Under the pieces are notes generated by a model, which searched no databases, was not told where the DNA came from, and worked only from the letters and a program-made list of their open reading frames with translations. Below are positions 19,201 to 27,700 of a stretch of 64,000 nucleotides of DNA, one piece after another; position 1 is the first letter of the stretch, and each line of letters begins with the position of its first letter. The stretch covers positions 248,001-312,000 of the forward strand of contig CAZICM010000003.1 in assembly GCA_964537685.1 (NCBI GenBank), read 5' to 3'. This DNA comes from CAZICM01 sp964537685. GTDB lineage: Bacteria > Myxococcota_A > Polyangia > Polyangiales > Polyangiaceae. Made by a program: the position numbers and the translations under genes.

Positions 19201-20126
19201 AGCTTAAGCTCCAGCGCCTCGCGCAATCCGGCCGCCACAATCCAGCGCTGATTGTCGCCTGCATCGACCAGCGCATACTCCAAATCGCCCCTCACCGCCG
19301 CATACATATTCGAAGGCAAGGTCCAAGGCGTCGTCGTCCACACACACAAAGAAGCACCGGCCCACGGCGAATCCGGGCTCTCGGCCTGCACGGGAAAAGC
19401 CACAAACACGCTGGGATCATCGACACTCTTATAACCCAAACCGACTTCCGCGCTCGAGAGCGCCGTACCTCCCTGCGCCCACCACCACACAACCTTTTCA
19501 CCGCGGAACAAAAGCCCTTTTTTCAACAACTCGGACAGAGCCCACCACACACTCTCGACATAGGTCTTATGAAAAGTGACATAAGCCTCTTCCAGATCGA
19601 CCCAGAAGCCGATGCGATCGGTTAATTTTTCCCAGGCATCGGTATAACGAAAGACGGACTCGATACAGCGGTGAGTAAAAGGCTCGACCCCGAAGCGTTC
19701 GATATCGGCTTTACCGTGGATACGCAGTTCTTTTTCGACCTCGACTTCAACGGGCAATCCATGCGTATCCCAGCCGGCCTTACGCGGCACATCAAAACCG
19801 AGCATGGTTTTGTAGCGGGGAAAGACATCTTTTACCGCGCGGGTAAGCACATGGCCGTTATGCGGCATTCCATTGGCGGTTGGCGGACCTTCATAAAAAA
19901 CGAACGTACCTTTAGAAGGCCCGGTTCTACGGGTATCGGCGCGAAGCGTCTTATGAAAAATACGATTCTCTTTCCAAAACGCGAGAATGCTCGCCTCATT
20001 CGCGGGGAAGTTAATTTCTGAGCCCACGGGAGCGAAGATGGCCGGGGATTCACCGGCGGAGTCCGGGTTATTTGCGGGATGAAACGCGCTGGCGTTCTCG
20101 AGAGATGAAAGATCGTCGGAAGACAT
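16227..20126 (-). CDS. ileS: Isoleucyl-tRNA synthetase, unusually long
   Basis: Class I synthetase that charges tRNA-Ile. The HIGH motif appears as MPHNGHV (residues 89-92) and KMSKS as KESKSKGN. SEVIDCWFDSGCMPFAQWGYP and SEAIDQTRGWFYSLL are the family's conserved tRNA/aminoacyl-adenylate blocks, and the editing domain contains WTTTPWTLPSNMY. At 1299 residues it is longer than a typical bacterial IleRS (about 930-1050). Roughly 130 residues are inserted between KSKGNYTPPEVIFERVR and DAFRWFFYASSPSWTNTR, where most IleRS have a short link. The HNGH/KESKS pattern and length resemble the eukaryote-like, mupirocin-tolerant branch (inference). ATG at 20126. Confidence 0.95.
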   Translation of the reverse strand: MSSDDLSSLENASAFHPANNPDSAGESPAIFAPVGSEINFPANEASILAFWKENRIFHKTLRADTRRTGPSKGTFVFYEGPPTANGMPHNGHVLTRAVKDVFPRYKTMLGFDVPRKAGWDTHGLPVEVEVEKELRIHGKADIERFGVEPFTHRCIESVFRYTDAWEKLTDRIGFWVDLEEAYVTFHKTYVESVWWALSELLKKGLLFRGEKVVWWWAQGGTALSSAEVGLGYKSVDDPSVFVAFPVQAESPDSPWAGASLCVWTTTPWTLPSNMYAAVRGDLEYALVDAGDNQRWIVAAGLREALELKLKRPLSVLHTAKGDALIGLKYAPPFSIYEEQAKAHPVIHSVIAANFVTLDAGTGIVHVAPAFGEDDHSAHRSLARQHGQLPLFCAVLSDGTFSDVLPAYQGRWVKDCDKDLTHELKERGRLLHAEIYRHDYPFCWRADSDPLIQFARPAWYIRTTSRIGEAIENNKTIHWLPDHIKTGRFGDFLQNNVDWALSRERYWGTPLNIWVCQADEQHLLAPSSVAEIEALNPNAFDAFKAAQKADPKLSPHLVAHKPWIDQVVLPCPECGAQMRRVSEVIDCWFDSGCMPFAQWGYPHLPGSKELFEQAFPADFISEAIDQTRGWFYSLLMISTLVFDEETQKRMGLAFTRAYPHPYKTCVVLGHVCDREGKKESKSKGNYTPPEVIFERVRMEFAAARPGDFTKGNIKMPSKGPGFAMIAREDYEGLDFSGDSAKVLLYRGDRQEAALAMELLPVKGMPRRIVVLADEDLEKLGLDAHPNANDVMPNDVLKLPVEQRVYIEDPASPAPGADAFRWFFYASSPSWTNTRHSLTNVRAYQKEFAIKLRNVYSFFVIYATIDGFSPADENAFATDVSPASLRQSWGYRPVRERSLLDRWILSELAITVRQVRAHLDDYRLFDAASQLVDMVDALSNWYVRRSRSRFWAPVTGARWDEASTHHDDVQPAEPSQSGYGDKRDAYFTLYEVLVTLAKLIAPFTPFFAEEMYRNLVCGPWPVSQPESVHLAAYPEVPEGVIDEALAAEMRAIRELVSLGLSVRTAAKLKVRQPLSRVDVVMPSEAFAKALSVYSDLIADELNVHEVRFLKSGEEGGAVRYVLKPNFRALGPKIGKKVQVLKQVLAKADAGALRAALAAEGKAAIELEGETVELGPEEIEVAVVASEGFAAAGGKAGVVVLHTTLTDELRDEGLFREILSRVQGVRKEMGLGFTERVNLAVEGSERVCRVAEGSKSALIQEALALRVNIGEGALARLEGAESKSFSVDGEDLILAIKRLGNA

Positions 20127-20196
20127 GGGGCGCTACCTATCAAGGAAGGCGCCGGACGTCGAGACTGTTTAGCAAACGCGTCTTGCCGGTGCCGGA

Positions 20197-20367
20197 GCCT
20201 CGTTTGCACCCATCGTTAAGGGACCATTTGAGCGCTGAAGCCTCGTTTGCATCTATTGTTAAGGGACCATTTTAATACGGGAGCCCCGTCTGCACCTATG
20301 GTTAAAGGACCATTTGAGCGCCGAAGCCCCGTCTGCACCTATCGTGGACGCCCCTTCGGCACCTCAA
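20197..20367. repeat. Four degenerate copies of a 43-bp tandem repeat
   Basis: Copies begin at each AGCC(T/C)CGT(T/C)TGCA and contain TTAAGGGACCATTT or a variant. The period is 43 bp, so the reading frame is not kept and this is not coding. The last copy diverges after its first half. It fills most of the 345-bp gap between ileS and the toxin-antitoxin-like pair; nothing else is recognised in that gap. Confidence 0.8.
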
Positions 20368-20471
20368 GCTGTCAATTGTTATTGCTTTTTCAGAAACGTT
20401 GGGATGGATTAGCCAAAGGTTGTTGGATGAACTTTCAACGCAGCTAGCACTGGAGCGGAGGCGCGTGACCC

Positions 20472-20786
20472 TTGGTCGATATTCTTGTGCGGATCAAGCG
20501 AGCTGTCTTGGTGGGTCGATACGCATTTAGCGATAAGGCTCGCACAGAGATGGAGGCCGACGGGTTATCCGAGCTTGATGTTGCAGAATCCATTATCAAT
20601 GCTGTCGCTATCTACAAGCGGCTGCGGTCACGCAGCCCGAAGAGGGGTGAGGGCGTCGAGCATCTGTATGTTATTCAGGCAACGAATCTGGAGGGACTTA
20701 TGATTTATTCAAAAGGCAAGCTAGTTGGAGCGGGAACCATGCAAGAGACGTTCTACTTCCTCATTTCTTCCAAGAAGGCACTTTAG
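20472..20786 (+). CDS. DUF4258-like small protein, putative toxin of a type II-like pair
   Basis: 104 residues, TTG start at 20472 with a GGAGG about ten bases upstream. The sequence KARTEMEADGLSELDVAESI followed by HLYVIQATNLEGLMIYSKGKL resembles the DUF4258/HigB-MqsR-like small RelE-fold toxins. These often sit directly upstream of a YgiT-type zinc-finger antitoxin, exactly as here (three bases between genes). Expected activity: ribosome-dependent or free mRNA cleavage (family knowledge). Toxicity is not shown by the sequence. Confidence 0.7.
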   Translation: MVDILVRIKRAVLVGRYAFSDKARTEMEADGLSELDVAESIINAVAIYKRLRSRSPKRGEGVEHLYVIQATNLEGLMIYSKGKLVGAGTMQETFYFLISSKKAL

Positions 20787-20789
20787 CTT

Positions 20790-21026
20790 ATGGCCCGGGC
20801 CACATTGGAGATTCACGATTGTCCATCCTGTGGCAGTTCATCTATTCGTGCTGTGACAGCCACATGGACAGGACAATATAAGGGGCAACACTACTCGGTA
20901 CCGCGCCTTCGCTATTATGAATGCCCAGCTTGTGGTGAGAGGGTATTCGGTCCCGAGGCGATGCGCCGCATTGAGGCCGCGTCACCTGCCTATTCGAAGA
21001 AGCGTAAGCTTCGAAAGGCGGGATAG
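20790..21026 (+). CDS. YgiT-type zinc-finger protein, putative antitoxin
   Basis: 78 residues. Two CxxC pairs (DCPSCGSS and ECPACGERV) form a zinc ribbon like the N-terminal half of MqsA/YgiT antitoxins. The end (RRIEAASPAYSKKRKLRKAG) is basic. No helix-turn-helix domain follows, so DNA-binding autoregulation may be absent. It starts three bases after the putative toxin stop. Confidence 0.72.
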   Translation: MARATLEIHDCPSCGSSSIRAVTATWTGQYKGQHYSVPRLRYYECPACGERVFGPEAMRRIEAASPAYSKKRKLRKAG

Positions 21027-21040
21027 CTTTTGGCGCGCTT

Positions 21041-21754
21041 TCACATGTGCTGCCGCGCGGCAAAAACCAAACGATCCCCAGGACTCCACACATGCAAATC
21101 ATCCGACCGATAACCCCGAAGCCACAGCTCCCCCTCGATACGCCGCAAATAAAACCCCTTCGGAAAATCCACCCTGTCGCATAATGGAATAGATACAACC
21201 GTCAGCGAACCCGCCGGAGCTTGACCCAATCTCGCCGCCTGTCCAATCGATCCTTCAGCCTGATCCATAAACTGCAACCTCAAATGAGGACCTGTCTCCA
21301 TCGGACATGGAAACAACCCCATCCGCTGAGCAGCCTCCAAGATTTCTGGCATCACAGCTCCCCCTCCAAAGCCAAGCTGCTCCACCCTGAACGCCACAAC
21401 CTGAATCGATACCCGCTGTGCCTGCGTCTCAAATAAGGGACTGCCAAAGAGCTCTTCCGCCGCCGCATTCAGCCGAACCCCCGCATTCCTCAACGAAACC
21501 AATAGATCGCCCTTTGGAATCCCTCCAATACAAAACTCTCGGGCCAAAAACGCTTGGATTGACAACGCATCCATCTCGATACCTTGCCCATCAAACCATT
21601 CGTTTGTCGCCGTGTCCAGCCCTTTTCCACCCCGCAACACCATAGATACTGACCACTTTTCGGCCAGCCGGTGTCCATCTTTGACCATACCTAAGCCCCC
21701 ATTTAGGGCTACACTACCATTCCGCGCCCCCAAGGCGCGGCGACCCAGAAGCAT
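21041..21754 (-). CDS. Unrecognised conserved-looking protein
   Basis: 237 residues, no signal peptide or membrane segment. Notable stretches are FCIGGIPKGDLLVSLRNAG, LGFGGGAVMPEILEAAQRMG and a C-terminal FYLRRIEGELWLRGY followed by WSPGDRLVFA. The motif-like PxxETGPxLRLQF and the even composition suggest a real soluble protein. I do not recognise a family. It is divergent from the next gene with about 27 bp between starts, so the two probably share a promoter region. Confidence 0.65.
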   Translation of the reverse strand: MLLGRRALGARNGSVALNGGLGMVKDGHRLAEKWSVSMVLRGGKGLDTATNEWFDGQGIEMDALSIQAFLAREFCIGGIPKGDLLVSLRNAGVRLNAAAEELFGSPLFETQAQRVSIQVVAFRVEQLGFGGGAVMPEILEAAQRMGLFPCPMETGPHLRLQFMDQAEGSIGQAARLGQAPAGSLTVVSIPLCDRVDFPKGFYLRRIEGELWLRGYRSDDLHVWSPGDRLVFAARQHM

Positions 21755-21781
21755 CTTGAAGCATCTTAAGGAGCAGACACC

Positions 21782-22336
21782 ATGAGCGGCGGCTTAAACA
21801 GTGCATTCAGAAGGAATGCCCAAACTTTCATGACCACGCATCTCTTTAACAGCGACCCCCACAACGCCATGCGCGCGGGCGATGGCATCAGGTTGATCAA
21901 CTTGGCCATCAGTGGGAATTTAATGGGAAAGCCTGTCACTGAAGTCCAACCCGGTGCCAACGACCGAAGCAATCGCTCCCACGCCTTTAATGCCTATTTT
22001 CTAACGTGGAGACGAGGTGTTGCCAATACCTTGCAGCTTGGCGCCGGTGCCGATTATTTCTTTACCCCGGCGCTCACAGGCTGCCGATTGATTATTGGAG
22101 CGGGAGCGCAGCCCTTGGTTACCCATGTCGATGGAGGCCGTTTTAACAACACCCAAATGAACGCGATGTGCAATGTGCGCGCGACAGGAAACAATACGGG
22201 GGTGCAGCGCTACTGGGACAATGGTGATTTTTATGCCAGCGTGGTGGTTGGGGTGAGGGGAAGAGCCGGCTGGACATTTTATGCCCAAAGTTATAATCCC
22301 AATTCCAACTTTCCCCTCCAGGTCAATCGGGTGTAA
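21782..22336 (+). CDS. Unrecognised 184-residue protein
   Basis: Starts ATG with AAGGAG upstream. The sequence is Asn/Gly-rich with beta-like strands (YASVVVGVRGRAGWTFYAQS) and no signal peptide. It is divergent from the previous gene. No family recognised; an effector or toxin-like role is possible from composition and location but unsupported. Confidence 0.6.
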   Translation: MSGGLNSAFRRNAQTFMTTHLFNSDPHNAMRAGDGIRLINLAISGNLMGKPVTEVQPGANDRSNRSHAFNAYFLTWRRGVANTLQLGAGADYFFTPALTGCRLIIGAGAQPLVTHVDGGRFNNTQMNAMCNVRATGNNTGVQRYWDNGDFYASVVVGVRGRAGWTFYAQSYNPNSNFPLQVNRV

Positions 22337-22379
22337 AGCCCGCGATAAGATGGCTTATAGATAGCTCCAATACCACTCT

Positions 22380-23399
22380 TTACAAAGGAAGCACGGCCGA
22401 ACCCGCCGTTCCCTGGGGTGGAGGTGCGAGCAACCGATCTCCAAGCTGATAAAATCCAATAGGAATCGCCGTCCAGCGCATCAAAATAAGATGCAGCACA
22501 TAATAAAACAGCGGAACGCCCCCAAACACCGCAAGCATACGAAGAGCCCGATGCTCGGAGGGCCTATCCATCCAGGCCAGGGCACACAAGGCGGGTCCGA
22601 GCGTCATCAGCAAATAGCAAAGCGAAGGTGGATACTTTGTGCATTTTAGAAACGAGATCAGGGACATGATCGGCGTAGATCGAAATGACCATGGAGAGGG
22701 ATCTCCATAGACATTCGAAGCGCGAAGGGCGAGAAAAGCGGCACACATTGCCAGTCCCAATTTTAGAATCAGCGCCTTCCGCTCGGCCAAAGGCTTTAAG
22801 ACAACCGGTCCAAAGGCATAGCCCAGCGCCATCACACCGATCCAAGGCACCAAAGGATAGGCTACAAAAAACCTACGGTTTTCAAAAGGCATCAGCACCC
22901 CCTGCTCATGCAGGATGGTCCAGAGCCAAGAGAAAGAACCTACATCTTTAGCATGAATAAAATCGAGGGCATTATGGCCCAAGACCATAACCGCGCCGAC
23001 GGTTGCCACGGCCGCGAGAGTAAGCTCGAGAAGAATCATCCAAGCGCCGCGGCTGAGGAGGAATGTAAAGAGTTCGCCGCGCGGATGTTTTTGACCATAA
23101 AGGAACGCACTTGTACCGGCCAAGAAGACAAAGACGGGAGCGCAGAAGTGAGTAATCCAGCGAGTAAAGAAGAGGGAAGGGGTTGTGGTTGCGAGGTCTT
23201 CAGGACGAACCCGAAAGCCATCGGCATAGAAATCGCGGGCATGGTCGAGAGCCATCAAGATCATGACGGAGCCGCGGAGGGCATCGATGGCGATGTTTCG
23301 TGTTGTTTGTGGATTGGGGGTATGGGAATTGGGTTCATGGGAGGCAGACGGGTGGTGATGACTCGCCGGGCGACGGGTTACAGCACGCACTCCGCGCAT
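22380..23399 (-). CDS. DUF1624 polytopic membrane protein
   Basis: The block NIAIDALRGSVMILMALDHA with HFCAPVFVFLAGTSAFLYGQ is typical of the DUF1624 / heparan-alpha-glucosaminide N-acetyltransferase-like membrane family. About eight hydrophobic segments follow. The conserved D-H pair (LDHARDF) is the family's probable active-site region, and the family is thought to acylate sugars across the membrane. Start is uncertain: ATG 23399 is used, and a TTG at 23459 would add 20 residues and overlap the upstream gene. The His/Pro-rich leader before the first helix is unusual. Confidence 0.8.
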   Translation of the reverse strand: MRGVRAVTRRPASHHHPSASHEPNSHTPNPQTTRNIAIDALRGSVMILMALDHARDFYADGFRVRPEDLATTTPSLFFTRWITHFCAPVFVFLAGTSAFLYGQKHPRGELFTFLLSRGAWMILLELTLAAVATVGAVMVLGHNALDFIHAKDVGSFSWLWTILHEQGVLMPFENRRFFVAYPLVPWIGVMALGYAFGPVVLKPLAERKALILKLGLAMCAAFLALRASNVYGDPSPWSFRSTPIMSLISFLKCTKYPPSLCYLLMTLGPALCALAWMDRPSEHRALRMLAVFGGVPLFYYVLHLILMRWTAIPIGFYQLGDRLLAPPPQGTAGSAVLPL

Positions 23400-23448
23400 G
23401 TTTAGGGGTTGCGGGGATGAGGGGGTAGGGCGGCCTGGAGAATTGAAT

Positions 23449-24447
23449 CTACAAGGCAAGCTGACGAGCGATCTCGTCGGCTGAGCTCAAGGTGAACAAG
23501 TTGCACCACGACATCAAGGTAGCGCCGTCGGTTTCCTTTCGGACTCTGCGTTCGAGCTCATCGGGCACAGAACCAAAGCGGGTTCGATAGATGGTGAGAA
23601 TGGTTTCCTGAATGCCTTCGAGCTTTCCTTCGCGAATGCCTTCGCGTATGCCTTCGCGCATGCCTTCGCGCATGCCTTCGCGCATGCCTTCGCGCATGCC
23701 TTCGCGTATGCCTTCGAGCTTTCCTTCACGCAAGCCTTCATTCAAGGTGTCGCGTCGCCATTGCTCGTAGAGTTCAAGATAGCTCATCGTCCACACCTCT
23801 TCTTGTTCATCGGTATTGCGCGCTTGATTATTTGTCACTTCGAGGCGTCTTGCAATTAGAATTTGTTTCACGGCCAATTTTTCCGGTGCGTCTTCGGGCA
23901 GGGCTAAAAGCTCAAGAACGGCCTGTTGAAACACCGGCCCTTCGGTGGCCATAAAGCGCAGCAGAAGCGTATCGCGCGCAGGTATCAAATCTCGAAAGGA
24001 GACCCATCCGAGCCCCAAGCCCGGCGGCGACATCCAAAATCCCTTTGGCCAAATATCCATCTCCTGCATGCCAAAGGTATTGCGGAGCGCGGGCCGCCAC
24101 GCGGGAGCCAAGATCCACAAGGTGAGCGGGGCGGGTTGCGGTTGTTTATTGAGTGCGGCCTCGCTTTCGAGCAGATGCTGTTTGGTCAATCGCTTGCGAG
24201 CACAAGCGAGAATTTCAGAGTCCGATGGCATCTCCGAAAAGACTTCGATCAAGCATGGCTCATCGCTCATTTTGCCGAGCCAACCGAGCCAATGCTTGGG
24301 TTGTTGGTACTGAGTGTGAGGTTGAAACCAGACATCGGCCCATTGAGGATCTGGAGCTGCGATTTGATGCTGGACATCGACCTGGCCGACCTGGCGCAGG
24401 AGCATTTCGAGCGCGTTTTTGACGAACTGATCTTTCCAAGTTCGCAT
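23449..24447 (-). CDS. Rpn-family-like (PD-(D/E)XK transposase-type) protein with C-terminal REG repeats, copy 1
   Basis: 332 residues. N-terminal MRTWKDQFVKNALEMLL and PCLIEVFSEMPSDSEIL recall the Rpn/YhgA-like 'recombination-promoting nuclease' families, which carry a PD-(D/E)XK fold. I cannot place the nuclease residues with certainty. Near the C-terminus seven to eight copies of the hexapeptide-like unit (R/M)EG(I/M)RE form a charged helical repeat typical of this group. A nearly identical copy lies at 40348-41284 in the same direction, so the pair flanks array 1 and the Cmr operon as direct repeats. The start ATG region (24380-24447) is unique to this copy. Confidence 0.7.
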   Translation of the reverse strand: MRTWKDQFVKNALEMLLRQVGQVDVQHQIAAPDPQWADVWFQPHTQYQQPKHWLGWLGKMSDEPCLIEVFSEMPSDSEILACARKRLTKQHLLESEAALNKQPQPAPLTLWILAPAWRPALRNTFGMQEMDIWPKGFWMSPPGLGLGWVSFRDLIPARDTLLLRFMATEGPVFQQAVLELLALPEDAPEKLAVKQILIARRLEVTNNQARNTDEQEEVWTMSYLELYEQWRRDTLNEGLREGKLEGIREGMREGMREGMREGMREGIREGIREGKLEGIQETILTIYRTRFGSVPDELERRVRKETDGATLMSWCNLFTLSSADEIARQLAL

Positions 24448-24614
24448 GAAGGCACGTCATCCTTTGGGCGTGGCGTGCCTACATCAACGGCGGGATAAAG
24501 GGAAGCGGGTTTTGTTGTTTTGTTGGTTGAGCGTTCTGCTTTTTGAGCGCCGGGGTTTTGGTTCTCCACCGGTTTCGTTATCTGGGTGGGGCCGGAACTC
24601 CGGAACTCGCCCAG

Positions 24615-24680
24615 GCGTCTCCGTGATTCATTGGCGAGGGTGTTGCGGGATAAGGGCAATGGAATGAATCACGGAGACGC
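24615..24680. repeat. 18-bp perfect inverted repeat at the leader-distal end of array 1
   Basis: Arms GCGTCTCCGTGATTCATT (24615-24632) and its exact complement (24663-24680) enclose a 30-base loop. Two weaker inverted pairs overlap it: GGGTGTTGCGG with CCGCAACACCC, and GGCCGGAACTCCGG with CCGGAGACTTCCGGCC. The 323 bp between the Rpn-like gene and array 1 hold no gene. If the array is read leftward, this structure lies just beyond its last repeat and could stop or cap the transcript. Confidence 0.7.
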
Positions 24681-24770
24681 GAAATGAGCTCAAACATGCC
24701 GGAGACTTCCGGCCCCTTTCCGCAACACCCCGCGCGCGGCGCTTCCGCTTTGGTCAAGGGGTGGGGATAG

Positions 24771-27700
24771 GTGCTCAACGCCTTACGGCATCACAGCTAT
24801 CAACAGCATGGAAAACGATGATCATGGCAACAGGCAACAAGTGCTCAACGCCTTACGGCATCACAGCTATCAACAGTCCACCAACGCGATCGTGAAGACG
24901 AGCACCCTGATCGCGTGCTCAACGCCTTACGGCATCACAGCTATCAACAGCAAGCTCGTTCATTTCGTCCTCCGATAAATTGTGTGTGCTCAACGCCTTA
25001 CGGCATCACAGCTATCAACAGAAAGCCCTGTTGACCTCTTCGAGCTCGACGCTCGGTGCTCAACGCCTTACGGCATCACAGCTATCAACAGACGCGATCG
25101 CGTGGGGTAATTATCGCCTTGTTTTTTGCTTGTGCTCAACGCCTTACGGCATCACAGCTATCAACAGCAGTCCCGCGGGAGCCACAAATTTATGTCCCGC
25201 TTGCGTGCTCAACGCCTTACGGCATCACAGCTATCAACAGTCTCCTCTTCAGTAAGCATATCCTTAGAAAGAAGTGCTCAACGCCTTACGGCATCACAGC
25301 TATCAACAGTCGGGGCGTGTCGGTTGATAATTGCCGCGAACAATGAGGAGTGCTCAACGCCTTACGGCATCACAGCTATCAACAGTTTATATTCCCTAGA
25401 AATCTGACTGCGATCTGAAGTGCTCAACGCCTTACGGCATCACAGCTATCAACAGTGAAATAGAATGGGAATTTTTAGCTAGTCATAGTGTGCTCAACGC
25501 CTTACGGCATCACAGCTATCAACAGCTGCTGGCCTGCTCGCCTGGGTGCGCGGAATGATGTGCTCAACGCCTTACGGCATCACAGCTATCAACAGTTTGG
25601 GTGCCTACTGTGGATTGAGTTTAGGCCGCGTGCTCAACGCCTTACGGCATCACAGCTATCAACAGATGGCGAGCGCACGGCCCATAATCCAGTGACCGGT
25701 GCTCAACGCCTTACGGCATCACAGCTATCAACAGCTCGCGGGTACCCAAACGTTCACCGGGGCGAAGAGTGCTCAACGCCTTACGGCATCACAGCTATCA
25801 ACAGCTGGATTTAGCCTGTAGACGTAATAGGTATCGCTGTGCTCAACGCCTTACGGCATCACAGCTATCAACAGCTGAACCGGGGAGAGTTTTTCAGAGT
25901 ACAAAAGGTGCTCAACGCCTTACGGCATCACAGCTATCAACAGTGGGTCGTGTAACTCATGCNNNNNNNNNNNNNNNNNNNNNNNNNNNNNNNNNNNNNN
26001 NNNNNNNNNNNNNNNNNNNNNNNNNNNNNNNNNNNNNNNNNNNNNNNNNNNNNNNNNNNNNNACTCGTCGGGAATAAAATGTGCTCAACGCCTTACGGCA
26101 TCACAGCTATCAACAGCCGACCCGAGACCATCCCGGGCAAGCGGGGCTTTGTGTGCTCAACGCCTTACGGCATCACAGCTATCAACAGAGCGGCCCAACA
26201 GGTACAAATTGCGGGTTTCAAATGTAGTGCTCAACGCCTTACGGCATCACAGCTATCAACAGAACGATCGGAGCTACGATGCCGAAGGATTCTATTTGGT
26301 GCTCAACGCCTTACGGCATCACAGCTATCAACAGATATATCGTTTACAACAGCCCATTTAAGAAGCCTTATTAGTGCTCAACGCCTTACGGCATCACAGC
26401 TATCAACAGTACGCATGAATCGGCCGCGCCGCGCCTGCTCGTAACGGTGCTCAACGCCTTACGGCATCACAGCTATCAACAGGGTAGTGCGCAAGCTGTT
26501 TTCCCCAGCGGTGAATGTGCTCAACGCCTTACGGCATCACAGCTATCAACAGTCCAGTGCCTAGCAATAAAATTACCAAGCCACACAAAGTGCTCAACGC
26601 CTTACGGCATCACAGCTATCAACAGCAAAGATGACGGCTCAAAGCCAATAACAGCCGTGAGTGCTCAACGCCTTACGGCATCACAGCTATCAACAGGCCG
26701 CGCAAAAAGGAGACTCTGCTGCGCAAGAGCGGTGCTCAACGCCTTACGGCATCACAGCTATCAACAGAGGGGCGGTGTTTAGCCTCGGCTCGCGCCTTCG
26801 TCGTGTGCTCAACGCCTTACGGCATCACAGCTATCAACAGCACACATGGCGCGGGCTTTGCCGGGCATCCGAAAACGGGTGCTCAACGCCTTACGGCATC
26901 ACAGCTATCAACAGTTGTAGCTTTTGTTCGCAGACGTCATTCTTGATTGAGTGCTCAACGCCTTACGGCATCACAGCTATCAACAGTTGCGGTTCTGCGT
27001 TCGACCGATATCCGGCCGCTTGGAAGTGCTCAACGCCTTACGGCATCACAGCTATCAACAGGACGGCAATTGCCCAAACCCGAGCTGCGCGCTCAAGGTG
27101 CTCAACGCCTTACGGCATCACAGCTATCAACAGCGACTGCCTCAAAGAGCAGTTCTTGGGGGTGCTGGGTGCTCAACGCCTTACGGCATCACAGCTATCA
27201 ACAGCAAGCCTTGCGGCCTTGCCCAGCCACTTCTTCACGTGCTCAACGCCTTACGGCATCACAGCTATCAACAGCCAGAACGGGAAGGTTTAAGGGTATC
27301 ACTACGCGAAGTGCTCAACGCCTTACGGCATCACAGCTATCAACAGTTTCTTCCACGGGAGCCCAGGGACGATGACTATTTTGTGCTCAACGCCTTACGG
27401 CATCACAGCTATCAACAGCCGCGGCACGATTGTTGAGGCAACCGAAAAGGCAATGTGCTCAACGCCTTACGGCATCACAGCTATCAACAGCTGTATGCGC
27501 GGCCCTGAACACGGGGGCTCCACCGTGCTCAACGCCTTACGGCATCACAGCTATCAACAGACGCGCAAATCAGCAGGAACACCCATCGGAATCTTGTGCT
27601 CAACGCCTTACGGCATCACAGCTATCAACAGAGGAACGGTACTCGCTCCTGCTTGCGTTCGGAAAGTGCTCAACGCCTTACGGCATCACAGCTATCAACA

